Shown one piece after another: positions 51,714 through 60,597 of a DNA stretch of 64,000 nt. The notes beneath the pieces are model-generated. The model had not been told where the DNA came from. It did no database searches and saw only the letters and a list, made by a program, of their open reading frames with translations. The translations under genes were made by a program, and so were the position numbers. This DNA is from Streptomyces sp. PTY087I2 (lineage in GTDB: Bacteria > Actinomycetota > Actinomycetes > Streptomycetales > Streptomycetaceae): assembly GCF_001687325.1 (NCBI RefSeq), contig NZ_LZRD01000001.1:1-64000 (forward strand), written 5' to 3'. Within the stretch, counting starts at the first letter, position 1; each line of letters starts with the position of its first letter.

Positions 51714-52949
51714 TCAGCTCGGAGCGATCGTCACGATGTCAGGCGCGATGTCCAGCACCAGGAGCGCCGCCGCCACGTGGGCCGGGTTGGCCTCCACCTT
51801 GACGGCCGAGAGCTCGTTGGCGCGGGAGACCCTCCGTTCGACGGTGTTGCGGTGCGCATAGAGGTTGGCGGCTGCCCGGGTGGTACTGAAGCCGCACTGC
51901 ACGTAGGTGAGGAGGGCCTGTCGTAGCGCTGTGTCGGCTTCGGCCAATGGCCCGAGGGTGTTGAGGACGAACCTGCGTGCGCCGGAACGATCCTTCGTCA
52001 GCGCGTCGATCAGCTCGACATCGGCGTAGGCGGTGAATCGCCGGTCGGATCCCAGCCGGATCACCAGCGCCTGCGCCGCGAGGGCGTCCTGGTGGCTGGA
52101 GCGGAATCCATCGAGACCGCGCCCCGGCCGTCCCACCGCCGCGCGGACCTCGTCGGCCGCCGCGAGATCATTCTCCACGTGGTGAAGGTCCGGGACGACT
52201 TCTCCCGAGAGCCAGATCCACCGCGACGTGGCACTGGCCCGCGCCACCAGCGCGCTCCGGCCGCCAGCGGCGGAGCGCACGGCGGAGACCTCGTCGTCCA
52301 GGGCACCGGCCTGCCGGGGGTCATCGACCCACAGGACAAGACCCACGTGCCACCGCGCCATCCGGTAGCGCAGGCGGCCTTCGGCAAGGTCCTCCGCCAT
52401 CGGCGCCCCACTGGCGATCAGCTGGATCAGCGCGATCCCCTCGGCATCCGTGTTCCCCATCGCCGCGGCGAGGCCGGCTTGACGCAGGGCCGCGACGGAG
52501 TCGAGGGCGTACTGCACCAGCGACTGCGCCGTCACGTCCAGGACTTCCACGAGAAGGGCGGAGTCGGCACAGTCCGCCACGCACTCCTCCAGCCACCGCC
52601 GCCAGCCGATCCCCAGGGCCACGCGCCAGGCACCGGCGAAGTCGGGCGCGATGCCCCGGGAGACCAGATCGTTGATGTACGCCGTGGTCCTGGGGCTGAC
52701 GTAGGGCTCTACCCGCCGTCCCGGTTGCTGAACATTCGCGGTCATCCATTGGACCAGGTCAGAGCGGTTGAGCGCGCGATCCTCCTCGACCAGCGATGCG
52801 TCCGCGAGGAGGGCGGGATCGTTCTGGGCGACGAGAGAGGGCCTTGCGAAGGCGCCGACCAGGGCGTCCGTTTCCGTCAGCAGGCGCTGACACAGGGACC
52901 TGATCGCATCCGCGACCTCAGGCGAGGGCGGGGGCCACAGCTCATCCAT
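51714..52949 (-). CDS. PucR/CdaR-type transcriptional regulator
   Basis: 411 residues from ATG 52947-52949 (an upstream in-frame start at 52994 is possible). The N-terminal ~200 residues are a helical sensory region, the middle is a GGDEF-like CdaR segment, and the C-terminus has the PucR helix-turn-helix: ALRQALLTYVQCGFSTTRAA, then YAHRNTVERRVSRANEL. Such regulators control nitrogen or catabolic genes. It lies downstream of the oxidase pair on the same strand and next to the catabolic cluster it most likely controls. Confidence 0.88.
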   Translation of the reverse strand: MDELWPPPSPEVADAIRSLCQRLLTETDALVGAFARPSLVAQNDPALLADASLVEEDRALNRSDLVQWMTANVQQPGRRVEPYVSPRTTAYINDLVSRGIAPDFAGAWRVALGIGWRRWLEECVADCADSALLVEVLDVTAQSLVQYALDSVAALRQAGLAAAMGNTDAEGIALIQLIASGAPMAEDLAEGRLRYRMARWHVGLVLWVDDPRQAGALDDEVSAVRSAAGGRSALVARASATSRWIWLSGEVVPDLHHVENDLAAADEVRAAVGRPGRGLDGFRSSHQDALAAQALVIRLGSDRRFTAYADVELIDALTKDRSGARRFVLNTLGPLAEADTALRQALLTYVQCGFSTTRAAANLYAHRNTVERRVSRANELSAVKVEANPAHVAAALLVLDIAPDIVTIAPS

Positions 52950-53137
52950 GTTCTCAGTGTCCCTCTGCTCTCGGGGAACCGAGGCTCCCGACATGCCGCG
53001 TCACAGGCAGATGAAGGGCTCGTCGGCGGCCTGGACGATGACGAAGCGTCCACAGGCGCGCAGTTGCGGAGGATCAGGCTGGACCTGATGCGATGACTAC
53101 GGCAGCTTCGCAGAACTCGGCGGTTCCGCCCGAACCT

Positions 53138-54493
53138 TCAGGAGTCCCCGCGCCTGCGACGTCGGCGCGCCAGCGTTTTGCTGCCGTTGAAGAAATCGTT
53201 GAACCGGTCGAGCCTCCAGATCGCTCGGAGGACGAGGGGCTGCATGAGCAGCGACATGGACGGCGGGTACTTGGTGGCGTTCGACCAGATGCTGGCGAGG
53301 TCATCCGACATCTCACCGTCGACGACGTAGTCGGCGAGCTGATGGGCCACGTACGGCACCTGACAGAGGCCGTGGCCGTTGCAGGCCATCGAGTAGAAGA
53401 CGTTGTCGCCCACCTGACCGGCGACCGACAGCCAGTCCGGGCTGATGCCGATCCAACCGCCCCAGGCCCGCTCGATCGCCACGTCGGACAGCGACGGGAA
53501 CCGCTTGGCCAGGTCCTTCCCCATGTCCTGTACGACTCCGGGGTCCGGGACCCGGTCCGGGAGCGGGAAGGTCTGACCCCGTTGTGCTTGGCGGACCCCG
53601 CAGACGATGGTGTTGCGCTCGGTGAGCCGGTAGTGGGTCATCAGCTGGTGCTGAGTGATGATGCCGGACCGGCTGGTCCAGTCCAGCTCGGCGAGCCGCT
53701 CCGGCGCGATGGGCTCCGACTCGATCTCGATGACGTACAGCGGCGTCGCCAGGTTCTTGGGCGTGATGTCCCACTCGCCGCCGTAGACGTTGGTCGCGAG
53801 GATCACCTTGTCGGCCCGCACGGTGCCGTGCGGTGTCGTGAGCTCGACGATGCCGCCTGTCCGCCGGACGTCGCTCACCCGCGACTGCTCGAAGACCTTG
53901 GCCGAGGAGGCGAGCAGCGCGCGACGCACACCACGGGCGAGCTTGCCCGGGTTCAGCATCCCGCCGATGGATTCCCGCATACCACCCACGAAGCCGGCAG
54001 GGAGGCCGAGTTCCTCCCGGCTCCCGACGGTCCCGTTCCCGCCGAAGGCGCGCAGGATCGCCGCCTGAGTGCGCACCCTGAGCATCATGAGGGGTGAGAC
54101 CGCACCCCACACCAGGCCGTTCGCCACGTAGTCGCAGTCGATGTCGTGCCTCTTCATGAGGTCTTCGACGTAGTGGCCCGCGTGCTCCGCGAGTTTGGCC
54201 ATGACCGGCATCTTCTTCGGGGACTGGAGGCTGAGCATCCGCAGGTCGCCACCCGGCGCCCCGGCGATCTGGCCGCCGTTGCGCGAGGCCGCGCCGTAGC
54301 CGCAGAACTCGGCCTCCAGCAGGACCACGTCCTGATCGCGCTCCGCGAGGCGCAGCGCCGCCGCCATGCCACCCATGCCGCCGCCGATGACGGCGATGTC
54401 ACAGGTGAGGTCGCCGTCCAGTGCGGGCTGAACGTCGTCCGGCCGGTCGATCCAGCCGGTGAAGTTGCTGTACTTCGTGCCGTCGGTCCTCAT
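53138..54493 (-). CDS. FAD-dependent amine oxidoreductase (DAO family)
   Basis: 451 residues. The FAD motif IAVIGGGMGGMAAALRLAER lies at residues 33-52, and AASRNGGQIAG is the region that in DAO-family proteins such as PuuB precedes flavin attachment. A C-terminal GGWIGISPDWLSVAGQVGDN closes the FAD fold. It should oxidise a C-N bond of an amine or amino acid. The ATG at 54491-54493 overlaps the DapB-like gene's stop (ATGA), so the two are produced together. The basic tail ARRRRRRGDS is unusual. Confidence 0.85.
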   Translation of the reverse strand: MRTDGTKYSNFTGWIDRPDDVQPALDGDLTCDIAVIGGGMGGMAAALRLAERDQDVVLLEAEFCGYGAASRNGGQIAGAPGGDLRMLSLQSPKKMPVMAKLAEHAGHYVEDLMKRHDIDCDYVANGLVWGAVSPLMMLRVRTQAAILRAFGGNGTVGSREELGLPAGFVGGMRESIGGMLNPGKLARGVRRALLASSAKVFEQSRVSDVRRTGGIVELTTPHGTVRADKVILATNVYGGEWDITPKNLATPLYVIEIESEPIAPERLAELDWTSRSGIITQHQLMTHYRLTERNTIVCGVRQAQRGQTFPLPDRVPDPGVVQDMGKDLAKRFPSLSDVAIERAWGGWIGISPDWLSVAGQVGDNVFYSMACNGHGLCQVPYVAHQLADYVVDGEMSDDLASIWSNATKYPPSMSLLMQPLVLRAIWRLDRFNDFFNGSKTLARRRRRRGDS

Positions 54494-55599
54494 GATGTCC
54501 TGATCTCCTTCTGGATGGGATTTCCGGCTTGCCTCGGGCTCCGCGTGGCCCGCTCGGCAGCACCCCCCGAGGCCCTGGCTGCTCGTCGCTCTCCCTTGGC
54601 CGCGACCGAGCGGGCCGGAAGGTCCCCCATCGACAGAAGACCGGGACGCGCCTCGACGACCGCGGCGGAGGCATTGACCGCCGCTGCGATGGTGCTGAGG
54701 AAGGAGTCGAAGCCCACGGAGGAACGAAGGTCGACGACCTGCTCCTCTCCGACGATCCGGTAGTCGTCCCCCGCGGCCACCTCATCGGCCGGTTCGAAGA
54801 ACCCGAACGTGATCTCCAGATCGATCACCACTTCGCCTTCGAGTACGCCCCGGGCGGCATGGGTGACAGCCGCTATCTGCCCCGGTTCGATACGCATGTG
54901 ATCCCCGACGCGCGGCGAAGTCGTCACGACAGCGGGTTCGACCTCTGCCACGTCCACCGTGTCGAGATCCCATCCGAGCCCTGCCGCGAGCGCCCCGATG
55001 GCCTGCTCGAAGCCGTAGTGCCCGACGACCTCGCCCCGGCTACGAGCGGTCGCGAACTCGCGCATGGTCAGACCGAGGCCGAACTTCGACAGGATCGCGC
55101 CATAGCGTGACATGTTCGCCCGGCGGCGGATCCGTACGCTCTCCACGCGCTGGGTCAACGCAGTCAGCAGGAGAGGAAGGGTGTCCATCAGGACGCCCGG
55201 GTTCGCCCCGCTGCCCAGGACGGTCACGCCATGCGCCTTCGCCACGTCGTCGAGCCGTCGGGCCAGGTCGGGGTGGCTCTGCCATGGATAGGCCAGCTCT
55301 TCGCAGATGCTCAGGACGTTGTACGAACGCTCCAAGAGCGGCAGCAGGACGTCGGCCATCCTGCGCAGGTCCGAAATGGTCGCCACGATCGCGAGGTCGG
55401 CGGCGGGCAGGTCGGCCGGGTCGCTCACGACGACGACGCCGTTCGCGACGCCGCCGAGCAGCACTCCGAGGTCTTGACCGACCACGCGGGGGTCATGGTC
55501 CGCTGCTCCGACGATCTCCACGTCCGCGCGTTGCAGCAAGGAAGAAGCGATGGCCCGGCCAGTGGCACCGAGCCCCACGATGACAGTCTGGTTACTCAA
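54490..55599 (-). CDS. DapB-like NAD(P)-dependent dehydrogenase
   Basis: 369 residues with Rossmann motif VIVGLGATGRAIASSLLQ at the N-terminus and the layout of the dihydrodipicolinate reductase/2,4-diaminopentanoate dehydrogenase group (VTVLGSGANPGVLMDTLP). It starts at TTG 55597-55599 with AGGGG six bases upstream; no better start fits. A reductive or oxidative deamination of an amino substrate is likely. It is the first gene of the minus-strand pair with the DAO-type oxidase. Confidence 0.8.
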   Translation of the reverse strand: MSNQTVIVGLGATGRAIASSLLQRADVEIVGAADHDPRVVGQDLGVLLGGVANGVVVVSDPADLPAADLAIVATISDLRRMADVLLPLLERSYNVLSICEELAYPWQSHPDLARRLDDVAKAHGVTVLGSGANPGVLMDTLPLLLTALTQRVESVRIRRRANMSRYGAILSKFGLGLTMREFATARSRGEVVGHYGFEQAIGALAAGLGWDLDTVDVAEVEPAVVTTSPRVGDHMRIEPGQIAAVTHAARGVLEGEVVIDLEITFGFFEPADEVAAGDDYRIVGEEQVVDLRSSVGFDSFLSTIAAAVNASAAVVEARPGLLSMGDLPARSVAAKGERRAARASGGAAERATRSPRQAGNPIQKEIRTS

Positions 55600-56028
55600 C
55601 GCACACCCCTGGACACCCCGGTCGGCAGAACTGGACTTCGCCTGCGGCGATTGCCTCGTATCTCACTGTCCTCAGCCACGACCGCGGTGAGAACGACACT
55701 GAGCACCTCCTTTTCCCGGGGATGGTGCACGGCGCACAGCCCGGTCGCGCCCAGCCCGGTCGGCGAAGCGGGGCAGTCGTGGGTGTTGCCGTCGGTGACG
55801 GCGGAAGCGCCGGACAGCCGTCTCCGGCCGCCCTGCTCCCGGAAGGGCCGGGCCGCGGGCTCGACCGGGGCCGCGCCCCGAACGCCGGACACCGTATGGG
55901 CGCAGCGGCCCGGCCCGCCTGTGCATCGTGCACCGAGACCCGGCGAAGGAGGTGCTCGCTGTCGTTCTCGCAGGAGACCGCCGCTCGCGACAGTGAGGCA
56001 ACCGCCACAGGAACAGCGAGGAAACGCC
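55600..56028. other. Divergent promoter region of the catabolic cluster
   Basis: About 430 bp between the DapB-like gene and the monooxygenase. No convincing coding frame is seen. An inverted repeat TCTCAC (55661-55666) / GTGAGA (55687-55692) with a 20-nt gap might be an operator. Promoter elements could not be placed reliably. Confidence 0.45.
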
Positions 56029-57564
56029 ATGACAGCTGAGGTGTTGGACGCCGTCGAGGAGTTCGACGTGGTGATCATCGGAGCAGGGATCTCCGGGATC
56101 GGCGCGGCCGCCTATGTCAGCCGGGAGCTCCCCGAGAAGTCGCTCGTCGTGCTGGAAGCGCGTGACAGCATAGGGGGCACCTGGGACCTGTTCCGTTATC
56201 CCGGTATCCGCTCGGACTCCGACCTGCACACGTTCGGTTACGCGTTCAAACCGTGGCGCCACGAAGCCGCGATAGCCGACGCTCCCCTCATACAGGAGTA
56301 CCTCCAGGAAGCGGTCGGGGAGAACGGCCTGGAGCGCGTCCTCAGGCTCCGCCACCGGGTCATCCGCTCGGCCTGGTCCTCAGCGGACTCGAAGTGGACC
56401 CTCACCGTCCAGACGTCGGACCTCGCTACGGGAGAGACCCGGACCAAGGAGATCCGCGCGGGATGGGTCTTCGCCGCCACCGGCTACTACCGGTACGACG
56501 AGGGGTTCTCCCCGGAGTTCCCGGGGCGGGACGACTTCGAGGGCCGGATCGTCCACCCGCAGCACTGGCCCGAGGGTCTCGACTACAGCGGGAAGAAAGT
56601 CGTCGTCATCGGCAGCGGCGCGACCGCGATCACGCTGGTGCCGAACCTGGCCACCGGGGCGGGCGCCGCCCGGCACGTGACGATGCTGCAACGCACGCCC
56701 ACCTACGTCATGGCGCTCCCCCGCGTCGACAAAGTCGCCTTGGCGCTCACGAAGCTGCTCGGGGAAGAACGCGGGTACGCCGTGACGCGGTTCAAGAACA
56801 TCTGGACCGACCGCGCCGTCGTCAAGGGCTTGCGGACCTTCCCCAAGGCCGGCAGGGCATTCATCCGGCGCGAGAACATCAAGCGCCTTCCCAAGGGGTT
56901 CGACGTCGACAAGCACTTCAACCCGCCGTACGACCCGTGGGACCAGCGGCTGTGTCTGGCACCGGACGGCGACTTCTTCGACGCCATCAAGGAGGGAAGG
57001 GCCTCCGTCGTCACCGACGTCGTGGCGAGGTTCAGCAAGCGCGGAATCGTCCTGGCGTCGGGCGAGGAACTGGAAGCCGACGTCATCGTCACCGCGACAG
57101 GGTTGAACCTACAGCTCTTCGACGGGATGCCCATCGTGGTCGACGGGCGCCAGGTCGACATCGCGGACGCACTCTGTTACCGCGGAATGCTCTTGAGCGG
57201 GATCCCGAACTGGGCCATGGCGATCGGGTACACCACTTCGTCCTGGACGCTCAAGGTGGGCCTGATGTGTCGCTACTTCATCGATCTGGTCAAGCACATG
57301 GACACCCGCGGCTACGACACGGTGGTTCCGGTCGCACCGTCGGGTACGGAGCGCAAGCCCGTCATGGACCTCCAGGCCGGATACGCCAAGCGCGGCGAGA
57401 AGCTCCTGCCCAAGCAGGGCCTCGAGAAGCCCTGGCGGATGGCGATGTCGTACCCCGAGGACGCCAAGGCCCTCCGCGGCCCGGTCGCCGACGAACACCT
57501 CGAGTTCGGCACCCGGCGGGCGGCTGCGTCGTTGCCCGGCGGGAGGCGAGCCACCCATGCCTGA
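56029..57564 (+). CDS. Baeyer-Villiger-type flavin monooxygenase
   Basis: 511 residues. FAD motif GAGISGIG at 18-25 and GGTWDLFRYPGIRSDSD after it. The BVMO fingerprint FxGxxxHxxxW is exact at residues 170-180 (FEGRIVHPQHW, followed by Pro), and a second Rossmann motif GSGATA is at about 195-200. These enzymes use NADPH and O2 to insert oxygen next to a ketone, giving an ester or lactone. The ATG at 56029 follows GAGGAAACGCC. The next gene is an alpha/beta hydrolase overlapping by 8 nt, the usual pairing for opening the ester made here. Confidence 0.9.
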   Translation: MTAEVLDAVEEFDVVIIGAGISGIGAAAYVSRELPEKSLVVLEARDSIGGTWDLFRYPGIRSDSDLHTFGYAFKPWRHEAAIADAPLIQEYLQEAVGENGLERVLRLRHRVIRSAWSSADSKWTLTVQTSDLATGETRTKEIRAGWVFAATGYYRYDEGFSPEFPGRDDFEGRIVHPQHWPEGLDYSGKKVVVIGSGATAITLVPNLATGAGAARHVTMLQRTPTYVMALPRVDKVALALTKLLGEERGYAVTRFKNIWTDRAVVKGLRTFPKAGRAFIRRENIKRLPKGFDVDKHFNPPYDPWDQRLCLAPDGDFFDAIKEGRASVVTDVVARFSKRGIVLASGEELEADVIVTATGLNLQLFDGMPIVVDGRQVDIADALCYRGMLLSGIPNWAMAIGYTTSSWTLKVGLMCRYFIDLVKHMDTRGYDTVVPVAPSGTERKPVMDLQAGYAKRGEKLLPKQGLEKPWRMAMSYPEDAKALRGPVADEHLEFGTRRAAASLPGGRRATHA

Positions 57565-58492
57565 GGCGAGCGACGCCGAGGGCGCCGACGCGTACGCGAC
57601 CCTGCCGTCCGGGATGACGATCTGCTTCCGGGACTACGGCGACAAGGCCGACCCCGTGATGCTGCTCATCGCGGGGCTGGGCGAGGACCTCACCTTCTGG
57701 ACCGACCCGTTCGTCGGCTCACTCGTTACCCGGGGCTTCCGGGTCGTCGCCATCGACAACCGCGACGCCGGCCAGTCGACGTTCGTCGCCACTCCTCCTC
57801 CCGAGCTCTGGCGCCAGATCGCCGCGTGCCCGCGCGGCGACGCGTACACGCTGGCCGACATGGCGCAGGACGGCATCGGCGTGCTCGACCATCTCGGGAT
57901 CTCGCGGGTGCACCTGGTGGGGCGGTCCATGGGCGGGATGATCGCCCAGACGATCGCGGCCACGGCACCCGAGCGCGTGCTGTCGCTGACCTCCCTCTAC
58001 TCGACCACCGGAGCGAAGAAGGTGGGCGGGCCGACTCTGTCGACGATCCGGCTCCTCGCCGCTCCGCCGGCAAGGAACAGAACCGCGGCGGTCCGCGCTC
58101 ACCTGCGGCTCACCCGGCACATCGCGGGAACGGACCATCCCATCGACGATGCGGCCGAGGCCGCCGTCGCGGCGCGGGGATGGGATCGCAGCGCCGGTGA
58201 ACCGGCGGCCGGCACGGCGCGCCAGATCCAGGCGATACAGCGCTCCGGCGACCGGACGGCCGAGCTGAGCAGGATCACGGCCCCGACCCTGGTCATCAAC
58301 GGCGACCGGGACCCGCTGGTCGACCCGAGCGGCGGCGCCGCGACCGTACGGGCGATCCGCTCGGCACAGCATGTGGTCATTCCCGGCATGGGCCACCACA
58401 TCCCCGAAGCCCTCGTCGACCCCATCACGACCTACATCTCGGAGCACGCGAACCGCGTGGGTGAAGGAGGGAACCATGTCCGGATCTCGTGA
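57557..58492 (+). CDS. Alpha/beta hydrolase (ester or lactone hydrolase)
   Basis: 311 residues. Nucleophile Ser124 in GRSMGGM, acid in INGDRDPLVD, histidine in PGMGHHIPEA. It fits the alpha/beta-fold esterases that accompany Baeyer-Villiger enzymes. It overlaps the monooxygenase stop by 8 nt and the following amine oxidase start by 17 nt, so it lies within one tightly packed operon. It probably hydrolyses the ester or lactone produced by the preceding enzyme. Confidence 0.88.
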   Translation: MPEASDAEGADAYATLPSGMTICFRDYGDKADPVMLLIAGLGEDLTFWTDPFVGSLVTRGFRVVAIDNRDAGQSTFVATPPPELWRQIAACPRGDAYTLADMAQDGIGVLDHLGISRVHLVGRSMGGMIAQTIAATAPERVLSLTSLYSTTGAKKVGGPTLSTIRLLAAPPARNRTAAVRAHLRLTRHIAGTDHPIDDAAEAAVAARGWDRSAGEPAAGTARQIQAIQRSGDRTAELSRITAPTLVINGDRDPLVDPSGGAATVRAIRSAQHVVIPGMGHHIPEALVDPITTYISEHANRVGEGGNHVRIS

Positions 58493-59870
58493 GCCCCGCT
58501 CCAAGGGCACCACGGTCGACGTAGTCGTCGTCGGTGCCGGCTTCGCCGGGCTGAGCGCTGCCGAGCGACTGGTGAGCACGGGGCGGTCCGTGGTGGTCGT
58601 GGAAGGCCGCGACCGGGTCGGAGGCCGTTCACTTTCCGGCGAGGTGGCGGGCGTGAAGGTCGACCTCGGAGCGACGTGGGTGGCACGGCGCCACACCGCC
58701 GTCCGGGACCTCGCGAGCCGGATGGGGTGCACCACGACCGACCAGTTCGCCCAGGGCCGCAACGTGCTGTGGATGACGGGTCGGCGTCGCACCTACAGCG
58801 GCACCATTCCCAAGGTCTCCCCCTTGGCCCTGGTAGACATGGCTCGTATGCAGGCGGCGGTGAACAAGCTGGTCGCGACCATCGACGTCGACGCCGCCTG
58901 GGAGACGCCCGGGGCCGGCCGGCTCGACGCCCTCTCCTTCGGCGAGTGGCTCGACCGGAAGAACGCGCTGCCCAGCACCCGTGCGCTGATGACCGTCATC
59001 AGCAAGGTGCAGTGGGGGTGTACCCCGGGGGACGTCTCCTTGCTGCACGCGCTGCGCTACATCCGCTCGGCGGGCGGACTCGACCACATGCTCGACGTCG
59101 AAGGTGGTCAACAGCAGGACCGGATCGTCGAAACCACCCAGGAGATCGCCGAACGGGTGGCAGAGAGGCTCGGCGACCGGGTGCGCCTGGAGACACCGGT
59201 GCGCCGCATCGCGCAGGACGGCGGCGGCGTCACCGTCCGCACCGGCTCCGGCGAGTTCCACGCCAGGTACGCGATCGTCACGGCCTCGCCTGCGCATCGC
59301 GCCGCCATCGAGTTCGACCCCGCCCTGCCCGAGCGGGGCGAAGGGCTCACGCGAACCTGGCGCATGGGCGTGCTGAGCAAGGCCTTCGTGGCGTACGAGA
59401 AGCCGTTCTGGCGGGCCGAAGGACTTTCCGGGGAGGCGGTGACCGATACCGGAACCGTGTTCATCACCTTCGACGTGTCCCCCGCCCCCAGCGGACCGGG
59501 CGTCCTGATGGCCTTCTGCGATCCGCGCGTCTTCGACGGCTTCAGCCCCGGGACCCGGCGCGACCGCGTCGTCCAGCAGCTCGCCGACCTCTACGGCCCG
59601 CAGGCCCGCACCCCGATCGACTACGTGGACCACCGCTGGGGAGCGGAGCCCTTCGCCCCGGGCGGTCCCAATCCCGCCGTCGCCCCCTACGCGACCACGA
59701 GCTTCGGCAAGGCACTGTCCGAGCCCCACGGGCGCATCCACTGGGCCGGCAGCGAAACCGCCGGGGAATGGGCCGGCACCATGAACGGCGCGGTTCTGAC
59801 CGGCCAACGCGCCGCCGAGAGCGTCATCACCCTCCTGTCCCGCGACGTCCGGGAAGGGGCGTTGCGATGA
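58476..59870 (+). CDS. Flavin monoamine oxidase family protein
   Basis: 464 residues with VDVVVVGAGFAGLSAAERL at the N-terminus, a GGRS loop, and the C-terminal IHWAGSETAGEWAGTMNGAV typical of monoamine oxidases. The ATG at 58476 has AAGGAGG upstream. It oxidises amines to imines/aldehydes with FAD; an aldehyde dehydrogenase follows two genes later. It overlaps the membrane protein's start (ATGA). Confidence 0.88.
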   Translation: MSGSREPRSKGTTVDVVVVGAGFAGLSAAERLVSTGRSVVVVEGRDRVGGRSLSGEVAGVKVDLGATWVARRHTAVRDLASRMGCTTTDQFAQGRNVLWMTGRRRTYSGTIPKVSPLALVDMARMQAAVNKLVATIDVDAAWETPGAGRLDALSFGEWLDRKNALPSTRALMTVISKVQWGCTPGDVSLLHALRYIRSAGGLDHMLDVEGGQQQDRIVETTQEIAERVAERLGDRVRLETPVRRIAQDGGGVTVRTGSGEFHARYAIVTASPAHRAAIEFDPALPERGEGLTRTWRMGVLSKAFVAYEKPFWRAEGLSGEAVTDTGTVFITFDVSPAPSGPGVLMAFCDPRVFDGFSPGTRRDRVVQQLADLYGPQARTPIDYVDHRWGAEPFAPGGPNPAVAPYATTSFGKALSEPHGRIHWAGSETAGEWAGTMNGAVLTGQRAAESVITLLSRDVREGALR

Positions 59871-60571
59871 AGGACATACTGTTCCTGCTCGCCGACCTGT
59901 GGATGATCTTCGCCGGCTACTTCTACGGCTGGAAGTTCATCCGCCGGTACGGCAATTACCTCCTCGGTCTCGAGTGGATGGTCGTCGCCACATCGGGCAG
60001 CAACTTCCTGCTCTGGTCACTGTCCGGAGCCGACAGCGGCAGCGTCCTGTACGACCTGGCGTACTTCCTCGACGCCTTCTCCAGGGCGGTCGGCATCACG
60101 CTGATCCTGGTCATGGGCTTGATGCAGGTCACCCATCGCCACAAGCCGAGCCGCGGAGTCGACATCGCCGTGTTCGGAGTCGCGATCGTGGCCGGTCTCT
60201 TCCTCCGGCAGTTCCACGGCGCGGACCTGCACACCGACCGCGCCGCGTTCTGGGTCGCCGTTTTCTTCGTGGTCGCCAATCTCCTCACGGCGGTCTTCCT
60301 CGGGTACGTCGCCAAGCGGCTCTGGAACGCGGGCGCGAAGCGGACCGCGATCTGGACGGGCCTGGTCACGGCCGCCGGCACCGCCATCGCGATCACCTAC
60401 GACTTCTTCCCCCTGCCGTTCGACGACGCGGACCGCACGATCTTCTACACCGCCGCACTGGCGACGTGGGGCACCCAGGGATTCGTCTACTTCCGTGCCT
60501 ACCGCGCGCTGCACGACCACAACGCGGCGTTGGACGCGAACCCGGCCCACACGACCGGAACCCTCGCATGA
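59867..60571 (+). CDS. Unknown seven-helix membrane protein
   Basis: 234 residues, about seven membrane segments, beginning LLADLWMIFAGYFYGWKFIR. I do not recognise a family. Tryptophan and tyrosine are frequent in the first helices. The ATG at 59867 overlaps the amine oxidase stop. It may help take up the substrate, or hold enzymes at the membrane; neither is shown. Confidence 0.75.
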   Translation: MKDILFLLADLWMIFAGYFYGWKFIRRYGNYLLGLEWMVVATSGSNFLLWSLSGADSGSVLYDLAYFLDAFSRAVGITLILVMGLMQVTHRHKPSRGVDIAVFGVAIVAGLFLRQFHGADLHTDRAAFWVAVFFVVANLLTAVFLGYVAKRLWNAGAKRTAIWTGLVTAAGTAIAITYDFFPLPFDDADRTIFYTAALATWGTQGFVYFRAYRALHDHNAALDANPAHTTGTLA

Positions 60572-60597
60572 ACCCCGAGAACGAAGAAGGAGTCAGC

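Noticed and set aside
55231..56028. Upstream extension of the Baeyer-Villiger monooxygenase
   Set aside because: The extension is antisense to the DapB-like gene and then crosses the promoter gap; the FAD domain begins normally from ATG 56029.
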